Below, piece by piece: positions 7,821 to 16,117 of a DNA stretch of 53,210 nucleotides. Origin of the DNA: JANRIC01 sp033765345 (GTDB taxonomy: Bacteria; Bacteroidota; Bacteroidia; Cytophagales; Microscillaceae); contig JANRIC010000092.1 of NCBI GenBank assembly GCA_033765345.1, positions 1 to 53,210 of the forward strand, in the 5' to 3' direction. The notes beneath the pieces were generated by a model that worked only from the letters and a program-made list of their open reading frames with translations, ran no database searches and was not told the DNA's origin. Positions within the stretch are counted from its first letter, which is position 1; the number at the start of each line of letters is the position of its first letter. Position numbers and translations under genes: made by a program.

Positions 7821-8633
7821 TTATTCTTGAGTTTGGGGGAGTAAAAAATCTGTACCTTCCTCCAGGCTAAACGCGTCGGCGTCCAATTGTGCTGGAAACT
7901 TTTGCCGAAATGCCACCAAGTCTTCCTTATTCAAAGTCAGTGTTTTAATAAATTCCACATTTTCTTCCCGGTAGATTACATTGCCTTTAAAATCAATCAC
8001 AGCCGAATCTCCGGCATATTCTTTTTCTACTCCGTCTAGTCCGACCCGGTTTACGCCGACGGCATAAGCCAGGTTTTCGGCGGCACGTGCCTGAAGAAGC
8101 ACATTCCAGGCATTGCGGCGCGGGGTCGGCCAATTGGCTATAAAAATGATGAGGTCATAGACCAAACCTACATTCCGACTCCAGACCGGGAAGCGCAAAT
8201 CATAACAAACCTGTGGAAATATTTTCCAACCCTTTAAATCTTTGATAATCCTGCGATTACCTGGTGTGTAGGTAAGGTGTTCATCGGCCATACGAAATAA
8301 ATGCCGCTTGTCATAATAGTCAAACTCGCCGTTGGGCTGCATCCATAGCAGGCGATTGTAGTATTTGCCGTTTTCCTGTACGATATAGCTACCCACAATC
8401 ACAGCCCCAGTTTGGGCGGCTTGCTGTCGCATCCATTTGAAGGTAGTCATATTCATGTGTTCGGCTAGGGCAGAGGCTTCCATCGTAAAACCAGTCGTAA
8501 ACATCTCAGGAAGTACAATCAGGTCGGTATTTTGTCCGATTTGCCAGATTTTCTCCTCGAACATGGCCAAGTTGGCTCCGATATTATGCCAATGTAGCGT
8601 AGATTGTATCAGGGTGATTTTTAAGTCTTGCAC
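7821..8633 (-). CDS. Nitrilase-superfamily omega-amidase (YafV/NIT2 type)
   Basis: A 270-residue carbon-nitrogen hydrolase with the complete catalytic triad: Glu43 (LPEMFTTGF), Lys109 (YYDKRHLF) and Cys143 (FPQVCYDLRFPVWSRN). The YDKRHLFRMADEH and DLRFPVWSR motifs are typical of the YafV/omega-amidase group. This group hydrolyses alpha-ketoglutaramate or ketosuccinamate to the keto acid and ammonia in the methionine-salvage and glutamine-transaminase routes. It is a cytoplasmic enzyme of normal family length. No neighbouring gene supports a specific pathway. Confidence 0.88.
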   Translation of the reverse strand: MQDLKITLIQSTLHWHNIGANLAMFEEKIWQIGQNTDLIVLPEMFTTGFTMEASALAEHMNMTTFKWMRQQAAQTGAVIVGSYIVQENGKYYNRLLWMQPNGEFDYYDKRHLFRMADEHLTYTPGNRRIIKDLKGWKIFPQVCYDLRFPVWSRNVGLVYDLIIFIANWPTPRRNAWNVLLQARAAENLAYAVGVNRVGLDGVEKEYAGDSAVIDFKGNVIYREENVEFIKTLTLNKEDLVAFRQKFPAQLDADAFSLEEGTDFLLPQTQE

Positions 8634-8711
8634 GAAATAATTAAGTTGAGTGAATTATTGGTAAAAATAAATCTAATTATACGCCTAAATTACTCAAAAA
8701 ATCCAATTTTC

Positions 8712-10046
8712 CTAGCCCTTTTCAAACAAAAGCTTCTCGAGTTGCGCTTTGATCTTTTGGTCAAGGCGTGTTTTAAAGTTTTCGGATTGGGCTTCGGTGA
8801 TATCCAGATCGCAGGCTTTGATGCGAATTTGTTCATTGCCCAATAATTTACTCTGTATTACAAACTCTCGGATTTTGTGATGGAGTTCGGGTTCTTGAAA
8901 TTTGGAAGGGTATACAAGTAACAAATCCCGACAATCACGTGCGAGGGCATAGCTCAACATTTGGTACATATCCTGGGAGGCTACTCCTGTATTGGCATCG
9001 GCAAAGGGAGGAGTCCTGAGTTTGTATTTGGTATCTATAACTCGATGACGATGAGGTAAATAAATATCCTGTTTGACCAAAAATACTGTTTTACCATCGT
9101 CTTCATTCCGGGCTAGGTGGCTGCTACTCTGATACTGTGCCTGTTCCTCGGGAAAGTGAGTAGCTATAAATCCGTAGATAAATTGCTCAAAGATAGACTC
9201 CATAGGTAATAAAAAGGCAAAATTATTTACTGCGCCTATCTGCTCGTTTATATTTTTATTGAATAAATATATTTCGCAAAACGAAATAATGGTTTTTTGG
9301 ATGGGGTTTGGAGTTTGGTGTCGAAGTTTTTGGCAGGCTGAAATGCTGAGTGCTTCTGCTTTACAATCGTGCAGTAGTCTGAGAATCTGTGCTACTTTTT
9401 CCTCGAGGGCATTCGTAGGCAGATGGTCGATCAGGTGTTCAAATACATATTTAATCAGTCGGTTGAAGCGATTGTCGTAGGTCAGTTTTGAATAAGCATT
9501 GATTGGTTGGTGCCAGTTGGCTTTGCGCATAGAGGTACGAATATATTCGGATGTAGCGAGTCGGCCTTTGAAGTAGGGGTTTTGCTCCTGAAGGTTTTCG
9601 TAGGCAAAATGAGGTTTTTGAGATAAAAATTGCCAGGTAAACTGCACAAAAAGCTGTATCCACAAATTCAGCAGATTTTCATTGGGCTGTGTGTCTGCTT
9701 CGTCCTGGAAAAAGGGTACATGAAGGGAAAAACAATAACTCAGGTAATAGTTTAGATGCCGAAATACCAGACCTGCTTCAGGGCTAGTATCGGTAGCGAA
9801 TATTTTCGGAAAAATCTGAATCTCGATATGATCAAAGCGCAGATAGCCTGAGTAATTTCTTGCCCGAATTGTGCCTTGATATAGATCAAAAAGTCTTTGA
9901 GTAATGGAATCGGAAACTTGATCCTGAACGTCTCCCCCAAAAAGGCGATTTTGCCAAACTTCCTGTAAATAATTTTCAAAATGGTGCCATTCCGTTTCAG
10001 GTAGTTTTTGGGCTTTTCCGAATTCATGGAGAATGATTTTTTCCAA
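8712..10046 (-). CDS. mcrC: McrC-like nuclease subunit of an McrBC-type restriction system
   Basis: A 444-residue McrC-family protein. The N-terminus has the small beta-rich domain of McrC, with GYLRFDHIEIQIFPKI. The C-terminal PD-(D/E)XK nuclease region contains MESIFEQFIYGF (282-293), LVKQDIYL with Asp327, and the catalytic VIDTKYK (Asp338, Lys340), followed by a DMYQMLSYA helix. McrC is the nuclease recruited by the McrB GTPase ring, which cuts modified DNA in characterised systems. The gene starts 12 bases after the STAS-like gene and lies two genes downstream of mcrB. The catalytic residues are present, so it looks active. Confidence 0.88.
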   Translation of the reverse strand: MEKIILHEFGKAQKLPETEWHHFENYLQEVWQNRLFGGDVQDQVSDSITQRLFDLYQGTIRARNYSGYLRFDHIEIQIFPKIFATDTSPEAGLVFRHLNYYLSYCFSLHVPFFQDEADTQPNENLLNLWIQLFVQFTWQFLSQKPHFAYENLQEQNPYFKGRLATSEYIRTSMRKANWHQPINAYSKLTYDNRFNRLIKYVFEHLIDHLPTNALEEKVAQILRLLHDCKAEALSISACQKLRHQTPNPIQKTIISFCEIYLFNKNINEQIGAVNNFAFLLPMESIFEQFIYGFIATHFPEEQAQYQSSSHLARNEDDGKTVFLVKQDIYLPHRHRVIDTKYKLRTPPFADANTGVASQDMYQMLSYALARDCRDLLLVYPSKFQEPELHHKIREFVIQSKLLGNEQIRIKACDLDITEAQSENFKTRLDQKIKAQLEKLLFEKG

Positions 10047-10058
10047 GGATAAAGCAAA

Positions 10059-10478
10059 TTAAGCATTGATTAACCAATTTCGGGCAGATTCAGTATCTGG
10101 GAAATGACGAATTTCTATAATCTTATGATTGACATCTTTTTCTGAAAGGATCAAAGACGTAGTTCGTCGATTAGACATTTCTGTAAAAAAAGACGGTGAC
10201 AACACGTGTGCGCTGTAATGTTTGCCCAGATGCTCGAATCTTTTCATTGTTTTGGGAAAATATTCCTTTGCCATCCAGTGCTCGTATTCGGGATGAATGG
10301 CTTTGACCTTTTGTTGGTTGTTGATCCAACGCATCAGGTGATTTTCAAAGGCGATTTCGGCTGCTTTTTCATAGAGTTCTCTAAAATCTGTCGTTCGGAT
10401 TACTCCCCAAAACTCCAGATGGAGAATACCCTGAGGTTCTACAAACAGCCTACCGGATGTATTTTTAAACTCCTGCAT
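10059..10478 (-). CDS. STAS/SpoIIAA-like protein of unknown function between mcrB and mcrC
   Basis: The likely start is the ATG at 10478 (139 residues, MQEFKNTSGRLFVEPQGILH); an earlier in-frame start at 10541 would add a 21-residue hydrophobic extension that does not look like part of the fold. The alternating strand/helix pattern, with FRELYEKAAEIAFEN, RWINNQQKVKAIHPEYEHWM and a C-terminal FPDTESARNWL, resembles STAS-like proteins of unknown function that are common in Cytophagales. Its place between mcrB and mcrC suggests regulation or assembly of the McrBC complex, but it may just be a passenger gene. Confidence 0.7.
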   Translation of the reverse strand: MQEFKNTSGRLFVEPQGILHLEFWGVIRTTDFRELYEKAAEIAFENHLMRWINNQQKVKAIHPEYEHWMAKEYFPKTMKRFEHLGKHYSAHVLSPSFFTEMSNRRTTSLILSEKDVNHKIIEIRHFPDTESARNWLINA

Positions 10479-10601
10479 AGTATTTGTTATTTGAATAAAG
10501 ATAATTTTGTATAAAATATGAAAAAAAATAGAAGATTCCAATATTTAGCCTAAAAATTCTTCCAAAGAGGCTTATTTTATTGTAAAAAAATCTTATTCTT
10601 C

Positions 10602-11882
10602 TCAGTCTTGGCGTATTTTTTTGAATTTTAGTTCATATTGTATCTCTTCTACTTCTACTCCTGCCAGGGCTAAAATTTTTATGATTTTATCTTTTCGATT
10701 GAGAAAATATTCGGATAGCAGCGGGATAATTTTTTGCTCAAGAAGTGCTGCCAGATCATTTTGGCTAAAACCCATCAAAAAGGCGTGACCAATTAGAAAA
10801 TCATCCGACCTTTTTTCTTGAAGCAAAGCCGCATTGAGTTTCCTCAAAAAATTGGACAGAAACCCATCGGCGATTAAATCCTCTCTTGGATAAAAAGGCT
10901 GAAAGTTAAACCTACGCCGGAGGGCATAATCCAGCAAGGCAATGGATTTATCGGCTGTATTCATCGTACCTACGAGGTATAAGTTGGGGGGCACGGTCAA
11001 GTCTTCACCTGATGAAAGGGTTACAACAAGTTGATTTTGAGACTTGTAGCGTTTGTCGTCTTCCAAAAGACTCAGTAACTCACCAAATACCTGGGCGATA
11101 TTTGCCCGGTTGATTTCGTCGATGATAAGCACATAGTTTTTGAGTTCGTAATCTTCGTCTTCTTTTTTGAGGTCTTCAGTATGGGTTTTAACGGCTTCTA
11201 CTACGGCCTGATAATATTTTTCATTAATGGCTTCTTTAATTTCCCTACCTTGATAGAGGGCAGAAAGTTTGGCTAAGGTAAGCTGGCGACTTTCATCTTT
11301 GACTATATCATTTTTGGTGCGTCGGCGATAGACCAGGGCATCCTCTTTGAGGTCAAAGATGATGATTGATTTGTAAATACGGTGTTCACTGTCGAGAGGT
11401 ATTTCAATTTCTTCGGTTTCAGGGTTGATTTTATAAGACAAAAGTAAATTCAGTAAATCCTCAAAAGGGGCACTCACCTGATTTTTTTGTCTGGTGAATC
11501 CTTCATAATTTTTCAAAGCTCTATCGGCCAGGATTTTAAAAATCCCGTCTTTTTTTTCAAAAACCAGGTTTCCGACTTGGGTATTGGGTTTGATGCCTTG
11601 TACAAAATCTTCATAAGCATAACTCGGGTGAAAAGTCACAAAAGCAATTTGCCCATCTTTTTGGTATTTCTGATAACGGTTCATCAAAACCTCCCTGCTT
11701 TCGGACTGAATTTGAGCCAGCGTTTTGTGTTCGATGATTGCGAGGGCATAGTGAATCGTTTCGTAGGTTTTACCGGTACCTGGTGGCCCGTACAAAATCA
11801 GGTTTTTAGGAAATACATTTCCTTCTGTTTTGGCAGACGAATGATACAACTGTGGGCTATCTTCTATAATATTTTTTGTCAT
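10602..11882 (-). CDS. mcrB: McrB-like AAA+ GTPase subunit of an McrBC-type restriction system
   Basis: A 426-residue AAA+ protein. Walker A is GPPGTGKT (32-39), Walker B is VLIIDEINRAN (251-261), and the McrB signature GTMNTADKSIALLDYA (305-320) is followed by the RRRF arginine segment. The AAA domain starts only about 25 residues from the N-terminus, so there is no room for the DNA-recognition domain that other McrB proteins carry. Specificity would have to come from elsewhere. It probably forms one unit with the STAS-like gene and mcrC downstream. The 554 bases upstream separate it from the acetyltransferase and the type ISP-like gene. Confidence 0.88.
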   Translation of the reverse strand: MTKNIIEDSPQLYHSSAKTEGNVFPKNLILYGPPGTGKTYETIHYALAIIEHKTLAQIQSESREVLMNRYQKYQKDGQIAFVTFHPSYAYEDFVQGIKPNTQVGNLVFEKKDGIFKILADRALKNYEGFTRQKNQVSAPFEDLLNLLLSYKINPETEEIEIPLDSEHRIYKSIIIFDLKEDALVYRRRTKNDIVKDESRQLTLAKLSALYQGREIKEAINEKYYQAVVEAVKTHTEDLKKEDEDYELKNYVLIIDEINRANIAQVFGELLSLLEDDKRYKSQNQLVVTLSSGEDLTVPPNLYLVGTMNTADKSIALLDYALRRRFNFQPFYPREDLIADGFLSNFLRKLNAALLQEKRSDDFLIGHAFLMGFSQNDLAALLEQKIIPLLSEYFLNRKDKIIKILALAGVEVEEIQYELKFKKIRQD

Positions 11883-12172
11883 TTTTAGGGCTAAAATTTG
11901 TATTTAGGCAAATTAATCCTGCAAATTTTGTAAATTTTACACACAATGCGAAGTGGTTTGCTTTTCTTGGAATGGAAAGAACCGTTTCGGCTTGGGTATA
12001 AATACATACTTAGACAAATATACAGTCGTTTGGGCAGAAAAACTTTGCCTTTTCCAAGAAATTGGAAAATCACTATCTCTGTATTTTCCAAAAATGATTA
12101 GATAAAAAATAAATGCCTGTTTTTTTCTTTGTTTTATGATAAAGTTTGCCAAGAATGCACGAATAAATACAC
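11883..12172. other. Intergenic region with an inverted, dispersed repeat
   Basis: No convincing gene is seen here; an open frame on the minus strand (11937-12152) has no recognisable product. The segment 11945-12005 contains GCGAAGTGGTTT followed after 20 bases by AACCGTTTCGGCTTGGGTAT, an imperfect inverted repeat. Both halves match the AAACCACTTCGGTTTGAGTA element seen at 19205-19224 and, with one change, at 27216-27235. It looks like a dispersed intergenic hairpin family upstream of mcrB. Confidence 0.45.
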
Positions 12173-12290
12173 TTAATTCATGTATTCTGGGGCATCATCT
12201 ACGGTTTTTTGTAGCATCAACTGACCATGACCATCACCTTGTTTTTGGTATGTATCCAGGAAGTAGATTCGGAAGTTATTTACCTGATCT
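12173..12290 (-). pseudogene. Remnant of a second acetyltransferase gene
   Basis: Reading the minus strand up to the TAA at 12173-12175 gives a peptide containing FRIYFLDTYQKQG, then GHGQLMLQKTVDDA. This matches the acetyl-CoA-binding core of the intact acetyltransferase next door (RIYLLSEFQGRGYGQWMLQK, then AVDNA). The DNA also matches over roughly 12194-12285, but no other part of the gene remains and there is no start. It is a decayed partial duplicate. Confidence 0.7.
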
Positions 12291-12436
12291 AATTCCGTAA
12301 TTAACCTATCCCAACGTTTATATCTTCATATTTTGGACAGAGTAAAAGAATAAATAGTATCATAAAACTTTAATACCGTGGTATGCCTCATATACCACTC
12401 AATTTTTGCAGTCATAAGAAATTCAATTTTGCTTTA

Positions 12437-12952
12437 TCATATACAAATTTTTCTAAGCAAAAAATCTTTCTGCAACTCCGTACCGAATAAAAAATCGTGT
12501 GCGCCGATGATTTCAAAGCCGTTTTTTTGATAAAAACTCACCGCTCTAGGGTTTTTTTCCCAAGCACCTAGCCATACGTATTTTTTGCCTAAGTCCAAGG
12601 CATTATCCACAGCTTTTTGTAGCATCCACTGACCGTAGCCACGCCCTTGGAATTCGCTCAGAAGATAGATTCTTTGGATTTCCAAGTGTTCCGAATCAAA
12701 ATCTTCGGTTTGAGCATCCTCAGTGTTTAATTTTAAATAACCGATTCTCTCCTGATCGAGGGTCAAAAAATAAAATATGGAGTGTGGATGCAGGATTTCT
12801 TTTTTGATTTGTTCAGGAGCAAAAGCTTTTTGCAAATAATCTGCAAAGTTTGTAGGTTCATTGAGTGCTTCGTAAGAAGTTCGGAAAGTCTGAATAGCCA
12901 TTCGGATTAATTCGTCCAGATCATTCAGTGTAATTAGTTGAAACTCGAGCAT
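12437..12952 (-). CDS. GNAT-family N-acetyltransferase
   Basis: The start at 12952 (171 residues, MLEFQLITLNDLDELIRMA) fits GNAT proteins better than the earlier in-frame ATG at 12991, which adds 13 residues. The acetyl-CoA loop is RIYLLSEFQGRGYGQWMLQK, the family's R/Q-x-x-G-x-G/A motif, and the C-terminal NPRAVSFYQKNGFEIIG motif is typical. The enzyme would acetylate a small amine or a protein N-terminus, but the substrate cannot be read. It lies 55 bases downstream of the type ISP-like gene on the same strand. A decayed duplicate lies directly downstream. Confidence 0.88.
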   Translation of the reverse strand: MLEFQLITLNDLDELIRMAIQTFRTSYEALNEPTNFADYLQKAFAPEQIKKEILHPHSIFYFLTLDQERIGYLKLNTEDAQTEDFDSEHLEIQRIYLLSEFQGRGYGQWMLQKAVDNALDLGKKYVWLGAWEKNPRAVSFYQKNGFEIIGAHDFLFGTELQKDFLLRKICI

Positions 12953-13007
12953 ATAGTTCAAAGATTTTGTGATAGACACGTTGCCACGCACGGATATAGT
13001 TTATTCG

Positions 13008-15842
13008 CTAATGTATTTTTTTCATTTGCCGAATGATTTCCTGCATTTTGAGGCTTGTACGGCAAATTCTTTCCAATAAATGCTGCAATTCATCCACAAA
13101 CAAATCCAGAGAAAAGTTCTCGTTTTCTTCGCTGATTTTACGCTTTCGGACTGCCTCCACAGCGGCATATATCCAACCCAGACCACCCAAACGAGTTTCC
13201 CATACTTCCGCCGGGAAGCCGTCTATCCGAATAACCCGGTATTGATACTGCAACAAAATATAAGATTCTACTTCCTCAATCCGCAGCCTTAGTTTATCGA
13301 CAGGTTTTTTTCGGATGCTGCTTTCTTCTCTACGTAGTTTCCAGGGTTCCTGTGCGGCATAATTTACGTACAGATCGGCTAATTCACGCCCCCAAGCTAC
13401 CCACTGCCAAAAACCCAGATACAAAGGAAATTCTGCAAACTGATCTTTGGATAAAGATGCCTGGTGCTTTTCATCGTGCAAAACGGCGTATACATAATAA
13501 AATATATCTTCTTCCCGAATTTCATTTTCCAATCCGTAGCGGATATCCAGGCGGTTTTCATCTTTGTAAAAAAAGTCTAAAATAGCTTCTGCTCCGATTT
13601 CTCCTTGTTCGAAATAATTGGCTAGAATATCATAAGATTCCTTGCTTCGGCTGCATCGCTTGCCGATACGTTCAAAAACTTTTTTGACCTGGCGAAATTC
13701 CTGCACCAGTTTTTTAAAAAGTTCTTCGGTTTTGCTTTGAGGCTGATTGATATTTTTAAAAAGATGATCACTTTGGTTTGGATTTTCGCCCCACTGAATC
13801 AGGCGGCGGAGTTCCTGCACCAGTTCGGGTTCTACCTGACAGTTTTCAAACTCGCCGAAGTTCAGTAGTTTATTTAAGTATTCCTGGTGCAGATTGGCTT
13901 TTTCCTGCCAGGGTTCTTCGTAGTGTCTTTTAAATTTTTGCAGGGCTGCTTGACTGATATTAAACACCAGGCTGCCAGATTCATCCGCACATTTTAAGGG
14001 CAGTACTTTTAATTGGGGCAAAAACCGATGCCCAGGCAGGCTTTCTGTCAAGAATATCTCTGTATGGTTTTTACCCAACAAAATGGTCGGAATGGGTTTT
14101 TCAGGAGGGTTTTCGCCCAGATAAAAATCTTTGGCTTCGATGAGTTCGGGATGCCAGTACAGCCTTTGGTTTTGAAAAGGTGTCTCGGAATAGTACAATA
14201 ACCTTTTACTTTCAAAGGTTTTTTTGAGGTTTGGTTGGGGGGCTGGGCTGGGTGCTGCAAACCATTGTATCTGTCCGTTTTGAGGCTTTTTGGGCTTTTC
14301 CGAGTTTGGTTTGTTTTTTTTGAGAATAGCTTCTATTTCTTTGGCAATAGATTTAGGTACAATATCGTGATCCCAAAGATTTTCGGGATGCCTAATACCT
14401 GAAAAAACCTGAGAAAAAACGCTCGGTTGCTCTTTGTTTGGCTTGTTTTGATTTGGATAAAGCGTAAAAACTCCTGTGGAAATGGTACTTTTTGGAGCGC
14501 GCCAGTTTGCCTGTGCATCGGGGATGATTTCCTCGAAAAACAACCTTTCAAAGGCTGGTAAATTTTTAGGGGAGTTTTCAAAAGCATAAAAAACCTGCCC
14601 CACGTTTAGTTTGGGTATCTTGAGCAGCCATAAGAAAAGCTCGTTTTCTTTTTCTAAGATATAAATTTTACCAAAGGTATCGCTCAATCCTTTGCGGAGG
14701 GCAAAATAGGCGGGTTTTTCCAGTAAATCCTTAGAGGTCGCCAACATGACCAGCCCTGGTTCTTGCACTCGGTCGCTGCACCAACGCAAAAAACGCGTCA
14801 GTGGTCTTAATAAATCTTTGGTCACTGCTGATGGGTTTTGTTTGAGATAGGTATTTTTGATCCGCAAATCGAGATCGGGGTAGGGGATCGACTTGCTTGG
14901 AAGAGTGCGAATGTCTGCCAGGATCAGCGAAATTTTCCTTTGAGCCTGTCGGTACAGCTCCTGACTGTGTGCATCTTGTCCTTTGAAAAGGTTTTTCTGG
15001 ATTCCGTAATGAGCGTCCCAGTGCAGGGCATCAGACCAGAACAGATGTTGAAAAGCCTCGTTTTGATCGGTTTCTTGTCGGTAGAATTGCTCTATTGCTC
15101 GAAGATTTAAAAAATACGACAATAAATCCGGTTCATAAGCCAGTATTTCCTGGGAGTATTTGTTTTTGAGGCGGTTTTTGGGCAGATATTGCAGAAAAGT
15201 CTTGAGCAATTGGCTTTGAGGGTCTTCGGGGAATAAAACAGGCAGGTCTTTTTGCGTGATTTTCTGCGAGAAATGGCTCATCCATAAAAAGTCTACACTT
15301 TCTAGTATCCATTGTGCCTCTTCTTTGCTCAATTTTATGTCCTGAGTGGATGTTTTATGGCTAGGGAATAAGTTTTCCAGGAGTTTGTTTTGAGCTTCTA
15401 CGGAGAGTCTTTGGATGTTTTTGACGTGAAGCTCCAGCTCTTCTAGGAGTAGGGGAAGTGCTGCATGAAAAGTTTGCTGTCGGGCAAAAGCATTAACTTG
15501 TTCAAAAGAATGTCCGATTAAATGAGACTTTCCGCCTGGGGTTTCATTCCAAAGCATGGCTAAAAACAAAAATTTCAGCCAATCTTCGAGTAAATCTGCT
15601 TCCTTGTAATGCAAGCCGAAACTTTCTTTACTGAGTCCCCAAAGTAGCTCATAAGCTCGCTCAAATTCCTCATTTTGAGTGTTTTCCGAAGGATTTACAG
15701 CACTCAATAAATCCTGAATGACTGATTTTTTTTTACACGCAGCCACTCCTTCTCCCAGGCAACGATAGATTTCGTTGAGGAGTTTTTGTATTTTTTGAAA
15801 ATCGGCTTCGTTCTGCACTATAACAGGGAAGTTTTGCTTCAT
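13008..15842 (-). CDS. Degenerate type ISP restriction-modification-like protein (pseudo-methyltransferase)
   Basis: This 944-residue protein aligns by eye with the methyltransferase and target-recognition half of type ISP enzymes (LlaGI/LlaBIII type). Recognisable blocks are YPDLDLRIKNTY (321-332), FLRWCSDRVQEPGLVMLATS (351-370), FGKIYILE, a YYSETPFQNQRLYWHPEL block near 550-567, EEDIFYYVYAVLHDEKH (777-793), and IDGFPAEVWETRLGGLGW near 873-890. The catalytic NPPY position reads LADIR (308-312), and the SAM-binding DPFTGTG position reads LFPEDPQSQLLKTF (203-216). There is no N-terminal nuclease or helicase. It therefore looks catalytically dead as a methyltransferase. It may recognise DNA for the McrBC proteins downstream, but that link is inferred. 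Confidence 0.65.
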   Translation of the reverse strand: MKQNFPVIVQNEADFQKIQKLLNEIYRCLGEGVAACKKKSVIQDLLSAVNPSENTQNEEFERAYELLWGLSKESFGLHYKEADLLEDWLKFLFLAMLWNETPGGKSHLIGHSFEQVNAFARQQTFHAALPLLLEELELHVKNIQRLSVEAQNKLLENLFPSHKTSTQDIKLSKEEAQWILESVDFLWMSHFSQKITQKDLPVLFPEDPQSQLLKTFLQYLPKNRLKNKYSQEILAYEPDLLSYFLNLRAIEQFYRQETDQNEAFQHLFWSDALHWDAHYGIQKNLFKGQDAHSQELYRQAQRKISLILADIRTLPSKSIPYPDLDLRIKNTYLKQNPSAVTKDLLRPLTRFLRWCSDRVQEPGLVMLATSKDLLEKPAYFALRKGLSDTFGKIYILEKENELFLWLLKIPKLNVGQVFYAFENSPKNLPAFERLFFEEIIPDAQANWRAPKSTISTGVFTLYPNQNKPNKEQPSVFSQVFSGIRHPENLWDHDIVPKSIAKEIEAILKKNKPNSEKPKKPQNGQIQWFAAPSPAPQPNLKKTFESKRLLYYSETPFQNQRLYWHPELIEAKDFYLGENPPEKPIPTILLGKNHTEIFLTESLPGHRFLPQLKVLPLKCADESGSLVFNISQAALQKFKRHYEEPWQEKANLHQEYLNKLLNFGEFENCQVEPELVQELRRLIQWGENPNQSDHLFKNINQPQSKTEELFKKLVQEFRQVKKVFERIGKRCSRSKESYDILANYFEQGEIGAEAILDFFYKDENRLDIRYGLENEIREEDIFYYVYAVLHDEKHQASLSKDQFAEFPLYLGFWQWVAWGRELADLYVNYAAQEPWKLRREESSIRKKPVDKLRLRIEEVESYILLQYQYRVIRIDGFPAEVWETRLGGLGWIYAAVEAVRKRKISEENENFSLDLFVDELQHLLERICRTSLKMQEIIRQMKKIH

Positions 15843-16085
15843 ATTGTTATTTTGGTGTTGAGGAGCGAGGTGTAGGGTGTCAGGTGTACATTTTTTGTTT
15901 CAGCGTTTAGGCATTGGCAGGCGGTATTTGCTAAAACCCAAGCCAATATCAAAAGCCTGATACATCGCTCTTCACGCCTCACATCTGACACCCTGCACCT
16001 GACACACCACTCATCAAAGTTAAGTAAATTTAGCAATTATTTAAAAAACGAATTGGGATTCGTGACCAAATTTGAAACATACTCG
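15843..16085. repeat. Imperfect inverted repeat between divergent genes
   Basis: The arm at 15867-15889 (GAGGTGTAGGGTGTCAGGTG and three more bases) matches the reverse complement of 15979-16001 with a few differences. The roughly 90 bases between the arms hold no convincing gene. It lies between the type ISP-like gene and the MuiA-family gene, which are divergently transcribed, and could form a large cruciform or be a decayed mobile element. Confidence 0.6.
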
Positions 16086-16093
16086 TAAATTTG
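16086..16093 (+). promoter_or_regulatory. Possible -7 promoter element TAAATTTG
   Basis: A perfect TAnnTTTG match lies 25 bases before the ATG at 16118. No TTG is found at the expected spacing upstream, so support is only partial. Confidence 0.3.
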
Positions 16094-16117
16094 AATAATC
16101 TTATACTGCTAAAAAAC

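Noticed and set aside
11937..12152. 71-codon open frame on the minus strand
   Set aside because: It lies over a dispersed repeat, has no recognisable product, and does not look like a gene.
15839..16036. 65-codon open frame upstream of the type ISP-like gene
   Set aside because: It spans the imperfect inverted repeat and has no coding signature.
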